DNA of 64,000 nt, taken from the NCBI GenBank assembly GCA_902524115.1, contig CABZCA010000004.1, positions 1 through 64,000 of the forward strand. Direction: 5' to 3'. Positions 24,887 through 34,184 of the stretch are shown in pieces; positions within the stretch are counted from its first letter, which is position 1; the number at the start of each line of letters is the position of its first letter. A model generated the notes under the pieces. That model made no database searches and was not told the DNA's origin. It saw only the letters and a program-made list of their open reading frames with translations. The translations under genes were made by a program, and so were the position numbers. The DNA is from an uncultured Pelagibacteraceae bacterium (GTDB lineage: Bacteria > Pseudomonadota > Alphaproteobacteria > Pelagibacterales > Pelagibacteraceae).

Positions 24887-26128
24887 GTGTCAAAAAAAAT
24901 TTTAAAAGTTGGTATAATAGGAGCAGGAATTCAAGGAGTATGTAATGCTCTTTTTCTTCAAAAAAAAGGCTATCAAGTAATTTTGTTCGATAGAGATGAA
25001 CCTGGAAATGCAGCCTCTTATGGTAATGCAGGCCATTTTTCTCCTTATGCATCAGTCCCTTTAAACAGACCAGATATTGTAAGTGATGTTCCATCAATGC
25101 TTATGAGCTCAAGAGGACCTTTGGCACTTAAATGGAATTATGTTCCAAAAATGATCCCTTGGTTTTCAAAATTCTTAATGAATTGTACTAATGATAAAAT
25201 GATGCATACTGCAAAAAATATGCATCAAATTTTAGATCAATCATTACTGGCTTATGATGAACTATTCGAAGAGATAGACCTAGAGGGTTTAGTTGAAAAT
25301 AATGGAATTTTATATGTCTGGAATGAAAAAAATTTAAAAAGTAGAGAATTAGAAATAAAAATTAGAGACGATCTAGGCGTTAAACAACAAGTGGTAAATA
25401 AAAAAGAAATACATGATCTAGAACCAAATTTAAAACCATTTTATCATGGAGGTGTTTTCTATGACTATGCAAGACATGCAAGAAATCCAAAAAAAATATT
25501 AATAAAGCTATTTGAAAATTTTATAAAAAAAGGTGGAAAGTTTTTAAAATTAAATATCCAAGATTTGAATTTTGATGAGGATAAACCTGTTTTAAGATCA
25601 GAAACCCAGAGATTTGTTTTTGATAAATTAGTTATTGCTTGTGGTGCTTTTTCAAAAAAATTAACAGATAAACTTCATGAAAATATTCCACTAGATACTG
25701 AAAGAGGGTATCATGTTCATTTTAAAGGTTTTGATCATTTAATATCTAGACCAGTAGTATATTCTAACAGAGGTTTTGGAATGTCACCGATGGATCAAGG
25801 GTTAAGAGTGGTTGGCACTGTGGAGTTTGGTGGTCTAGAAAATGCTTTATCAAAATCTAGGATCAAAAACTTAATTTTAAATGCAAAGGATATGCTTGAC
25901 GGTTTGCATGAGCATAAAGATGAGTGGTTAGGGTTTAGACCTACACTGCCAGATTTTTTACCAATTATTGGACCATCAAAAAATTATAAAAATGTGTTTT
26001 ACTCATTTGGTCATCATCATTTAGGATGGACTTTAGGTGCAATTTCTGGAAAAATAGTCTCTGGTATGATTGCAAATGAAAATACTAATATGGATTTAAA
26101 ACCTTATAGCTCTATTAGATTTGCCTAA
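24887..26128 (+). CDS. FAD-dependent D-amino-acid dehydrogenase (DadA-like)
   Basis: VGIIGAGIQGVCNALFLQKKGYQVILFDRDEPG Rossmann motif; GFRPTLPDFLPIIG; GHHHLGWTLG; GTG start. Confidence 0.88.
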   Translation: MSKKILKVGIIGAGIQGVCNALFLQKKGYQVILFDRDEPGNAASYGNAGHFSPYASVPLNRPDIVSDVPSMLMSSRGPLALKWNYVPKMIPWFSKFLMNCTNDKMMHTAKNMHQILDQSLLAYDELFEEIDLEGLVENNGILYVWNEKNLKSRELEIKIRDDLGVKQQVVNKKEIHDLEPNLKPFYHGGVFYDYARHARNPKKILIKLFENFIKKGGKFLKLNIQDLNFDEDKPVLRSETQRFVFDKLVIACGAFSKKLTDKLHENIPLDTERGYHVHFKGFDHLISRPVVYSNRGFGMSPMDQGLRVVGTVEFGGLENALSKSRIKNLILNAKDMLDGLHEHKDEWLGFRPTLPDFLPIIGPSKNYKNVFYSFGHHHLGWTLGAISGKIVSGMIANENTNMDLKPYSSIRFA

Positions 26129-26217
26129 AAATATTTATTGTAGATATAAATATTGAAGGTCTATACAAACAATAAATAACAGATAACCTATAAATAAAAC
26201 AGATTTGTTAAATTTTA

Positions 26218-27123
26218 ATGAAATTAAATAATCCTTTTTATCTTGCGTCTATCTATTTAGTTTTAGCGAGCCTATTTTGGGCTGGAAATTTTGTAGTTGG
26301 AAAAGCAGCAAGCATTATAGATATACCTCCAATATCATTAAATTTTTATAGATGGTTTTCAGCCTGTTTAGTTTTGCTACCCTTTACTTACAAAGAATTA
26401 ATAAATAAGAGAAGAGTAATATTCGATAACATTTTTTTATTTTCAATTTTAGGTTTTTTAGCTGTAACAGTGTTCAATTCTGCTCTTTTTTATTCTTTAA
26501 GACATACGCAAGTTATTACTGGTCTTCTGATGATATCAACAGTTCCAGTCATGATTATATTATTTTCATCTCTACTCAAAATTGAGAAAACAAACTTATT
26601 TCAAATAACAGGAGTATTCTTATCTCTTGCTGGAGTTATGTTTATCATCACAAAAGCAGATTTAAACAATCTTATAAATTTAACATTTAACAGAGGAGAT
26701 ATATTTGCATTAATTGCAATGTTTGCTTGGTCTTTATATTCGACGCTTTTAAAAAAACGTAAATCCGATCTATCCCCAATTGCAACACTACAAGTCGTTA
26801 TTACATGTGGCGTGTTTTTTTTAATTCCAATGTATTATATGGATTATAAACTTGGTAGTGTCATTAAATTTGAAACTTCTTTTTTCCTAGTGTTATTTTA
26901 TGTTGTATTATTCCCAGGAATAATTTCATTTTTATTTTGGATTAAAGGTGTCACACTTATTGGAGCAAATAGATCTGGAGTTTTTTTACATTTGATGCCA
27001 ATTTTTGGTGCAATGATGGCTATGTTTATTTTCAAGGAAAAAATTTTATTTTATCATTTCTTAGGTGCAATTTTTATAATTGCTGGTATTACAATCTCGA
27101 ATAAAAAAACACAAAATGCTTAA
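26218..27123 (+). CDS. EamA/DMT-family transporter
   Basis: About ten TM helices, internal duplication typical of EamA. Confidence 0.9.
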   Translation: MKLNNPFYLASIYLVLASLFWAGNFVVGKAASIIDIPPISLNFYRWFSACLVLLPFTYKELINKRRVIFDNIFLFSILGFLAVTVFNSALFYSLRHTQVITGLLMISTVPVMIILFSSLLKIEKTNLFQITGVFLSLAGVMFIITKADLNNLINLTFNRGDIFALIAMFAWSLYSTLLKKRKSDLSPIATLQVVITCGVFFLIPMYYMDYKLGSVIKFETSFFLVLFYVVLFPGIISFLFWIKGVTLIGANRSGVFLHLMPIFGAMMAMFIFKEKILFYHFLGAIFIIAGITISNKKTQNA

Positions 27124-28066
27124 GGTGGCCATTTTAGACGATTATCAAAACGTTGCTCAAGAATTTATAGATTTGAAAAATCTTTCATCAAAGTTTGATA
27201 TTGAGATTTTTAGCGAATCTTTTGAAAATGAAGACGATGCTATTGAAAAATTAAAAGAATTTGAAGCTCTGCTTATCATGAGGGAGAGAACTATAATAAG
27301 TTCAAATCTCATTAAAAATTTAAAAAAACTCAAATATATTTCAACAAGTGGAATGAGAAATAAAGCAATAGATCTAGAGGCAGCAAAGAAAGCAAAAATT
27401 ATTGTTACTGGAACTGAAATTAATTCAAATCCAACATGCGAGTTAACATGGGCTTTAATCTTAGGCCTTGCAAGGAATATTAAAGTTGAGGTTGATAATA
27501 TGTATCAAGGTTATTGGCAGACAACGGTAGGCATTGAATTAAAAGGTAAAATTTTAGGAGTTATTGGTTTAGGAAAAGTTGGATCTCAGGTTGCTAAAAT
27601 AGCAAAAGCTTTTGGCATGCAAGTTATGGCATGGAGTGAAAATTTAAGTCTAGATAAGTGTAAAGAACTTGATGTTTTGCCCTCTAGCAAAGAGGATCTT
27701 ATTCAAAACTCTGACTTTATTTCAATTCATGTTCAGGGAGGTGCAAGATACAAGGATTGTATAAAGCTTGCTGAATTTGATAAAATGAAAAAATCTGCAT
27801 TTCTAATTAATACTTCAAGAGGTCCGATTGTAAACGAAGACGATTTAATTATAGCTCTGTCAACTAATGTAATTGCTGGAGCTGGTATCGATGTTTATGA
27901 TAAAGAACCTTTACCCAGTGGTCATAAATTGAGATTTGTGTCTAACGCACTTTTGCTTCCGCACGTAGGCTATGTCACAGCTGAAAATTATTCTATTTTC
28001 TATACACAAATGATCGAGAATTTAGAAGCCTGTGTTGCTGGTAAGCCTATTCGAGAAATAAAGTAA
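27116..28066 (+). CDS. D-2-hydroxyacid dehydrogenase (NAD-binding)
   Basis: GKILGVIGLGKVGSQVAKIAKAFGM, INTSRGPIVNEDDL, GIDVYDKEPLP; start set to MLKVAILDDYQNV (27116), overlapping the EamA stop. Confidence 0.92.
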   Translation: MLKVAILDDYQNVAQEFIDLKNLSSKFDIEIFSESFENEDDAIEKLKEFEALLIMRERTIISSNLIKNLKKLKYISTSGMRNKAIDLEAAKKAKIIVTGTEINSNPTCELTWALILGLARNIKVEVDNMYQGYWQTTVGIELKGKILGVIGLGKVGSQVAKIAKAFGMQVMAWSENLSLDKCKELDVLPSSKEDLIQNSDFISIHVQGGARYKDCIKLAEFDKMKKSAFLINTSRGPIVNEDDLIIALSTNVIAGAGIDVYDKEPLPSGHKLRFVSNALLLPHVGYVTAENYSIFYTQMIENLEACVAGKPIREIK

Positions 28067-28067
28067 A

Positions 28068-28973
28068 GTGGAATTACCAGTTGTAAATCACCCTGATTAT
28101 GAAGCAAAAATTGGTGATGATAATAAATTTCCAATTAAAAAGTTTGGTGAATTAGCAAGTTTTCTTAAAAAAGAAAAGGTAGTTGAGAAGTTTTATAAAC
28201 CTGATCCATGCTCAGTAGATACACTAAAAGAAGTTCACTCAGAGGAGTATATTTTAAAAATTAAAAATAAAACATTAGAGCAAAGATTAGTTAAAAAAAT
28301 AGGTTTCCCTTTAGTTGATAGTGTGGTCAGAAGATCTTTAGTTGCAACAGGCGGAACCGTATTAGCCTCTAAATTAGCAATTAATTATGGAATAGCTTGT
28401 AATACAGCTGGTGGAAGTCATCATGCTATTTATGACGAGGGAGCAGGTTTTTGTGTTTTTAATGATGTGGCTGTTGCTGCAAAATATCTTTTGAATAGAG
28501 GGTTGGCTAACAAAATCCTAATAGTTGATTTAGATGTTCATCAAGGTAATGGAAATTCAGAAATATTTAAAAATGAAAATAACGTTTTTACATTTAGTAT
28601 GCATACAAAAGTCAATTATCCACCAATTAAATCCAAAAGTGATCTGGACATTGAGCTTGAACAAAACATGGAAGATGATGAGTATTTAGATATTTTAAAA
28701 AAAAATTTAATTTTTCTAAACGATTTTAATTTTGATTTTGTTTTTTATATCGCAGGTGTTGATATTCACTTAGATGATAGATTAGGTAAGTTGTGTATTA
28801 CTGACAAAGGAATTAATAAAAGAGACGAGATGGTTATTAGAAACTTTTTTATAAGAAGAGTTCCTATTTGTGGAGTTTTAGGTGGTGGCTACAATAAAGA
28901 CTTTAAAAAACTTATTGAATTACATGCAAGTTTGCATAAAAATTGTGCTAAATATTTAAATGACAAAAAATAA
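28068..28973 (+). CDS. Histone deacetylase superfamily (AcuC/AphA, class IV-like) deacetylase
   Basis: AGGSHHAIYDEGAGFCVFNDVAVAA, DLDVHQGNG, AGVDIHLDDRLG Zn/catalytic motifs; GTG start. Confidence 0.92.
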   Translation: MELPVVNHPDYEAKIGDDNKFPIKKFGELASFLKKEKVVEKFYKPDPCSVDTLKEVHSEEYILKIKNKTLEQRLVKKIGFPLVDSVVRRSLVATGGTVLASKLAINYGIACNTAGGSHHAIYDEGAGFCVFNDVAVAAKYLLNRGLANKILIVDLDVHQGNGNSEIFKNENNVFTFSMHTKVNYPPIKSKSDLDIELEQNMEDDEYLDILKKNLIFLNDFNFDFVFYIAGVDIHLDDRLGKLCITDKGINKRDEMVIRNFFIRRVPICGVLGGGYNKDFKKLIELHASLHKNCAKYLNDKK

Positions 28974-29328
28974 TCCAAATTTAACTCATCAACAAAATAA
29001 AGTATTATTTGACGAAGCAACAGAGCCACCAGGTTCAAGCGAACTTAATTTTGAAAAGAGAGAGGGAAGTTATCATTGTGCAAACTGTGGAGTGAAATTG
29101 TTTGACTCTAATTCAAAGTATGAAAGTGGCTCTGGTTGGCCATCATTTTATGAGTCTCTACCTGATGCATTTGAAACTACAACAGATTATCATATCGGTT
29201 ATGCCAGAACCGAGTACCATTGCAAGAATTGTGGAGGACATCATGGCCATATATTTGATGATGGCCCACAACCAACAGGAAAAAGATATTGTAATAATGG
29301 AGTTTGCTTAGTTTTTAAACCTAAATAA
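28960..29328 (+). CDS. msrB: Peptide-methionine (R)-S-oxide reductase
   Basis: CANCGVKLFDSNSKYESGSGWPSF, CKNCGGHHGHIFDDGP, RYCNNGVCLVF. Confidence 0.96.
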   Translation: MTKNNPNLTHQQNKVLFDEATEPPGSSELNFEKREGSYHCANCGVKLFDSNSKYESGSGWPSFYESLPDAFETTTDYHIGYARTEYHCKNCGGHHGHIFDDGPQPTGKRYCNNGVCLVFKPK

Positions 29329-29341
29329 TTGATTTCAAATT

Positions 29342-30577
29342 ATGAATATAATTGAAATACAAAACAAGATCATCTCTGAAAAAATCAAGTTAAAAAATAA
29401 GTCGAAAAATTATTTAAGTAATTTTAAAAATATTGAGCAATATATCAAAAAAGAAGTTGAGTTAATTAAACGTTTTGAGAATTCGATTATCCCAGAAATA
29501 GAATTTAAAAATATTTTAATTGAAAATGAAAGGACTATTAATGAGAAGGTTCTGAAACGTGGTTGTGTAATAATTAGAAACGTTTTTGCTGAAAAAAAAA
29601 TGAAAGATCTTGATAAAAATCTAGATCAATATGTTTTAGAAAACAATTATTTTGAAGATCAAAAAAAAAAAATAGGTATAGACAAATATTTCAGTGATCT
29701 CAAATCAGGAAAACCTCAAATTTTTGGATTGTATTGGTCTAAAGCACAATCAGAAATTAGACACTCTCAAGAAATGGAAAAGGTTAAAAAATGGCTAAAT
29801 AATCTTTGGAATTATAAGTATAAGGATAAAAGTGTTTTTGATCCAAATAAAGAACTTGTATACGCGGATCGAGTAAGAAGAAGAGAACCAGGAGACGATA
29901 CATTGGGGTTATCACCACATTGCGATGCTGGATCGATTGAAAGATGGACTGATAATGCATATCAAAAAATTTATAAGAATATTTTTTCAGATAATTTCGA
30001 AAATTATAATCCGTTTGATGCAAAATATAGAGATGAAACAATTGAATTTGAGTCACCTGCGGTAGCGCATGTATTTAGAACATTCCAAGGATGGACAGCC
30101 TTAACAGAGCAAGGTCCAAATGATGGAACTTTACAATTAATTCCTATCGCTAAAGGAATGGCATATGTTTTAACAAGAGCTTTATTAGATGATGTGCCTG
30201 AAAACGAGCTATGTGGTTCAAAAGCTGGGAAAGCTTTATCAGTAAATGAAAAATATCATAGCTTATTGTTAGAAGGTTTAATTTCAATTCCAAAAATGTA
30301 TCCTGGAGATACTATTTGGTGGCACCCCGATGTTGTACATGCTGTTGAGGAAAAACATATGGGTAAAACCTTTTCAAATGTTATTTATGTAGGAGCAACT
30401 CCATACTGTAAAAAAAATATTGATTACATAAAAAAACAATCGAAAAAATTTATTGAAGGTAAAAGTCCACCAGATTTTGCTGCTGAGGATTACGAAATTA
30501 ATTATAAAGGAAGAATTAAAATTAATGATTTAAGTGAATTAGCAAAAAAACAATTAGGTTTAATTGATTGGAATTAA
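29342..30577 (+). CDS. DUF1479 (YbiU-like) putative Fe(II)/2OG dioxygenase
   Basis: LKRGCVIIRNVF, SPHCDAGSIERW (HxD), GDTIWWHPDVVHAVE distal His; overall DUF1479-like. Confidence 0.8.
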   Translation: MNIIEIQNKIISEKIKLKNKSKNYLSNFKNIEQYIKKEVELIKRFENSIIPEIEFKNILIENERTINEKVLKRGCVIIRNVFAEKKMKDLDKNLDQYVLENNYFEDQKKKIGIDKYFSDLKSGKPQIFGLYWSKAQSEIRHSQEMEKVKKWLNNLWNYKYKDKSVFDPNKELVYADRVRRREPGDDTLGLSPHCDAGSIERWTDNAYQKIYKNIFSDNFENYNPFDAKYRDETIEFESPAVAHVFRTFQGWTALTEQGPNDGTLQLIPIAKGMAYVLTRALLDDVPENELCGSKAGKALSVNEKYHSLLLEGLISIPKMYPGDTIWWHPDVVHAVEEKHMGKTFSNVIYVGATPYCKKNIDYIKKQSKKFIEGKSPPDFAAEDYEINYKGRIKINDLSELAKKQLGLIDWN

Positions 30578-30578
30578 T

Positions 30579-30833
30579 TTACTTTAAAGATGCTTCTAAA
30601 GTACCATTTTTTTCTAGGTCTCTAAGTTCTTGATAACCACCAATATGCTCATCGTTAAAAAAGATTTGAGGAATTGTACGTTTTCCATTTGCTTTTTTAA
30701 TCATTTCATCTCTTAAATCTGGACCAGTTGATACATCAATCACTTTATATTCAAGATTATTTCTATTCAGTAATCTTTTTGCAGCATCACAAAAGGCGCA
30801 CATTGGGCCTGAATACATAGTTATATTTTTCAT
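30579..30833 (-). CDS. grxC: Glutaredoxin 3
   Basis: MYSGPMCAFCDAAKRLL, RTIPQIFFNDEHIGGYQEL. Confidence 0.95.
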   Translation of the reverse strand: MKNITMYSGPMCAFCDAAKRLLNRNNLEYKVIDVSTGPDLRDEMIKKANGKRTIPQIFFNDEHIGGYQELRDLEKNGTLEASLK

Positions 30834-30861
30834 ACTTTAGATATAATTATATTTTGCTAAT

Positions 30862-31161
30862 TTACCAGTTAAGAATTTCATTTTTCTTAATTTTTACTCT
30901 TATTTGTTTTCTTGAATATTCAAATTTTTTTCTATGTTTAATACTTTGTGAATTTACTCTTTTTCTCCATAACCTAAAAGACGAGGGTTTAAGATTTCCT
31001 CTCATTATCTTAATAACGTCAGCTTCAGTTTTTCCTGTTTTTTTTTCTATTTCCTCAAATGTAATTCTGTCAGCCCATGCTGCCCATATAACCCAGTCTG
31101 GACTTCCTGGTTTTGGTTCAGGGTTTTTGACTTTAGTTGTAGGCCTGTGACTTTTTTTCAT
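30862..31161 (-). CDS. TIGR03643/DUF2805 family small protein
   Basis: SPDWVIWAAWADRITFEEIEKKTGKTEADVIKIMR...LKPSSFRLWRKRV typical of this family. Confidence 0.8.
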   Translation of the reverse strand: MKKSHRPTTKVKNPEPKPGSPDWVIWAAWADRITFEEIEKKTGKTEADVIKIMRGNLKPSSFRLWRKRVNSQSIKHRKKFEYSRKQIRVKIKKNEILNW

Positions 31162-31226
31162 AGATTTTTCAGTAAAACTCTAAATAAATTTTAATGCAAA
31201 TTTTAATGCTTATGATATTATCACTT

Positions 31227-31280
31227 TTAGATAGTCCTATCTAGCCATCTTTAGCTCCCGGTTTTTTAGGACTATCCTAA
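31227..31280 (+). promoter_or_regulatory. Candidate cis-regulatory hairpin sequestering the RBS of the LysE-family gene
   Basis: TTA-GATAGTCCTA (31227-31239) pairs with TAGGACTATC-(C)-TAA (31267-31280): 13 bp with one bulge, ending directly before ATG 31282; the AGGA SD-like sequence lies inside the 3' arm. Confidence 0.5.
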
Positions 31281-31281
31281 G

Positions 31282-31896
31282 ATGCTTCCTCTAAATTATT
31301 TCCTTTTTCTCCAAATAATTCTTTTCATGTTTATTACCCCTGGAACACCGAGGATAGTAATAATTTCATATTCAATGAATTATGGAGTTAAGAAATGTGT
31401 ATGGACAGCATTAGGAGATGTTACTGCAAATATTATTCAAGCAACTCTTGTTATATTTGTTATTGGTTCATTTATTTCAGATAATCCTAAGTTGCTTAAT
31501 ACATTTAAGTGGGTTGGAATAGTTTATATTCTATATCTTGCTTATGATATTTATAAATCCCGACCAAAAAGTATAAATTCTGATGAAAAATCTGAAAAAA
31601 GTTTTCTATCTTTTTATAAAGATGGCTTTTTAGTTGCTGGGACAAGTCCTAAAGCTTGGATGTTTTTTCCATTTATTTTTCCACAATTTATTGATTTTAG
31701 CTCTAATTATGTTGTTCAATTTATTATTCTAATAACAACATATGTAATTTTAGATTTTTTATCTTTAGTCGGTTACGCAATTCTAGCAAATAAAATGATT
31801 ACTTGGGTTAAAGCAAACGCAAAAGTTATAAACACAATTTCTGCGTGCGTTTTAATAGTAATAGCTGGCATAATTGCATTTATGCAACAATATTAG
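31282..31896 (+). CDS. LysE/RhtB-family amino-acid exporter
   Basis: FMFITPGTPRIVIISYSMNYGVKK, six TM, GTSPKAWMFFPFIFPQF. Confidence 0.88.
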   Translation: MLPLNYFLFLQIILFMFITPGTPRIVIISYSMNYGVKKCVWTALGDVTANIIQATLVIFVIGSFISDNPKLLNTFKWVGIVYILYLAYDIYKSRPKSINSDEKSEKSFLSFYKDGFLVAGTSPKAWMFFPFIFPQFIDFSSNYVVQFIILITTYVILDFLSLVGYAILANKMITWVKANAKVINTISACVLIVIAGIIAFMQQY

Positions 31897-31989
31897 GTGT
31901 TAATGCGATACTACTGTTACTTGCAAAAAAATTAATTTCTTAGTTAAATAAGGTTTAAATTAATTAATTAATAATAAAAGAGGAGATAA

Positions 31990-33228
31990 ATGAAAATTAA
32001 AAACATTATAATTACATTTGTTTCTGCAATAGCAATTTTATTTTCAACATCAGTTGTTTCTTTAGCAAAAGTAGTTGGTGATAAAATTATATTAGGTGCT
32101 GCAATTTCTTTAACTGGAAAATATTCATCTAATGGTGTTCATACTCAAAACGGTTACAACATGGCCGTTGACAGAATTAACAGCATGGGTGGTGTCAAAG
32201 TTGGAGGAAAAACTTACATGTTTGATATTATCTACTACGATGATGAATCAAACCCAAAAAGAGCGGCGCAACTTGCAGAAAGATTGATTTCACAAGATGG
32301 TGTTGAGTTTATGCTTGGACCTTACAGTTCAGGTTTAACTAAAGCAATTGCACCTGTAACTGAGAAATATGGTGTTCCAATGGTAGAAGCTAATGGTGCA
32401 TCAAGATCTTTGTTTACAAAAGGTTACAAATATTTATTTGCGGTGCTTGCGCCAGCAAACTTATATTTGGATGTTGCAATCAGAACAGCAGTTGAGCTTA
32501 ATGGTGGAAAAGGTGTAAGAATTGCACAAGCTTTTGAGCAAGATGCATTCTCACAGGACGTTAGATTGGGTATTTTAGATGCTGCAAAAGATACAGGATC
32601 AAAAATTATAATTGATGACAAACTTCCAAAAGAGCTTAATGATATGGCGGCAACTTTAGCAAAAGTTAAAGCAACTAAACCAGATGTTCTTGTAGTTTCA
32701 GGACACACAAAAGGTGCTTTAACAGCCATTAGACAAATTGCTGAAATGAAGGTTGATGTTCCAATGTTAGCAATGACACACTGTGATGCTGCTAAATTAT
32801 CTAAGCAACATGGTGCAAATTCACAATACGCTTTGTGTGCTTCTCAATGGCATAAAACATTAACATATAAAGATGATTTCTTTACTGATGGTATGACTTA
32901 TGATGCAGACTTTACAAAAGAGTTTGGTTATGCACCACCATACCAAGCAGCTGAGTCTTCTGCGGCTTTGTTAGTGTTTAAGGATGCTTTTGAAAGAGCA
33001 GGATCTTTTGATCAAAAGAAAGTTAGAGATGCTCTTGCTGCTACTAACATGCAAACTTTTTATGGAAACATAAAATTTGCTGAAGGTGGTCAAAACGTTG
33101 ATAAGCCAATGGTATTATTTCAAGTTATGTGTGATGATGCAGGAAAATGTGAAAATAAAGTTGTAGCTCCATTAAAATGGGCTTCAGCGGAATTAATTCA
33201 CCCAATTCCTAAGTGGTCAGACAGATAA
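31990..33228 (+). CDS. Branched-chain/other amino-acid ABC transporter substrate-binding protein (LivK-like)
   Basis: Signal peptide; ILGAAISLTGKYSSNGVHTQNGYNMAVDRIN; AGGAG RBS; precedes livHMGF. Confidence 0.92.
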   Translation: MKIKNIIITFVSAIAILFSTSVVSLAKVVGDKIILGAAISLTGKYSSNGVHTQNGYNMAVDRINSMGGVKVGGKTYMFDIIYYDDESNPKRAAQLAERLISQDGVEFMLGPYSSGLTKAIAPVTEKYGVPMVEANGASRSLFTKGYKYLFAVLAPANLYLDVAIRTAVELNGGKGVRIAQAFEQDAFSQDVRLGILDAAKDTGSKIIIDDKLPKELNDMAATLAKVKATKPDVLVVSGHTKGALTAIRQIAEMKVDVPMLAMTHCDAAKLSKQHGANSQYALCASQWHKTLTYKDDFFTDGMTYDADFTKEFGYAPPYQAAESSAALLVFKDAFERAGSFDQKKVRDALAATNMQTFYGNIKFAEGGQNVDKPMVLFQVMCDDAGKCENKVVAPLKWASAELIHPIPKWSDR

Positions 33229-33244
33229 TATAAAAAAGAATAAA

Positions 33245-33275
33245 AGCCCCCTAGCATTAGGGGGCTTTTTTTATA
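33245..33275 (+). terminator. Rho-independent terminator/attenuator between SBP and permease genes
   Basis: GCCCCCTA GCAT TAGGGGGC followed by TTTTTTT. Confidence 0.93.
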
Positions 33276-33290
33276 AGCATTTAAAAAATT

Positions 33291-34184
33291 ATGGATTTTT
33301 TAATATTTCAAGTTCCAATGTTAACCGTTCAAGCTGTCTTAGACGGATTGTTACTTGGAATATTATTTGCACTTATTGCATATGGAATGGCTCTTCAATG
33401 GGGAGTTATGAATATAATTAACATTGCTCAAGGTGATCTTGTTATATTAGGTGGATATATTGCATACTTTATGTATCTTTATGGAATTCACCCAGCGTGG
33501 GGAGTAATAGTCTCGCCAATTATAATGTATTTTGTTGGGGTTATAATTTACAAATTGGTTATTAATAAGGTTGTTGATAGAGATTTGTTCATCTCAATTC
33601 TTGCAACGTTTGGCATAAGTATTTTATTTATGCAGTTAATGAACTTTGCTTTCGGTGCAGATGTTGTTCTTGCAAATTCTGGTTATGGGACAACTATGTT
33701 ATTTGATAATTCTGTAACATTGCCAAACTCTAAGATTTTCTCAGCATTTATAAGCATAGTATTTGCTATTGGATTGGTGATTTATATGAAAAAATCAAAA
33801 CTAGGACGAGCTATTAGAGCAACTGCTCAAAATGCAAGAGCAGCAAAGATATTAGGTGTAGATACAGAAAAGGTTTACGCAGCAACTTTTGGAATAAACG
33901 CAGCATTGTGTGGAGTTGCTGGAGCACTAATCTCGATTACATTTACCATTCATCCTTATATGGGATTACCTTACACAATAAGATCTTTTATGATTGTAAT
34001 TGTTGCTGGTTTAGGAAATTTACCTGGAGTAGCTATGTCAGGAATGGGCCTTGGTGTTTTTGAGGAATTTGCAGATTATATTTTAGGAACAGAATTTAGA
34101 ATAGGCTCTGTATTTTTATTATTAGTTTTAATTTTAGTTTATAGAAGATTTAAACTTTCTAAAAAAAGAGAGTACTTAAAATAA
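33291..34184 (+). CDS. LivH-type ABC permease
   Basis: GLLLGILFALIAYGMALQWGVMNIINIAQGDLVILGGY. Confidence 0.92.
   Translation: MDFLIFQVPMLTVQAVLDGLLLGILFALIAYGMALQWGVMNIINIAQGDLVILGGYIAYFMYLYGIHPAWGVIVSPIIMYFVGVIIYKLVINKVVDRDLFISILATFGISILFMQLMNFAFGADVVLANSGYGTTMLFDNSVTLPNSKIFSAFISIVFAIGLVIYMKKSKLGRAIRATAQNARAAKILGVDTEKVYAATFGINAALCGVAGALISITFTIHPYMGLPYTIRSFMIVIVAGLGNLPGVAMSGMGLGVFEEFADYILGTEFRIGSVFLLLVLILVYRRFKLSKKREYLK

Noticed and set aside
30854-31150. 98-aa + strand ORF opposite TIGR03643 gene
   Set aside because: The minus-strand frame has a recognisable family; this frame is hydrophobic noise
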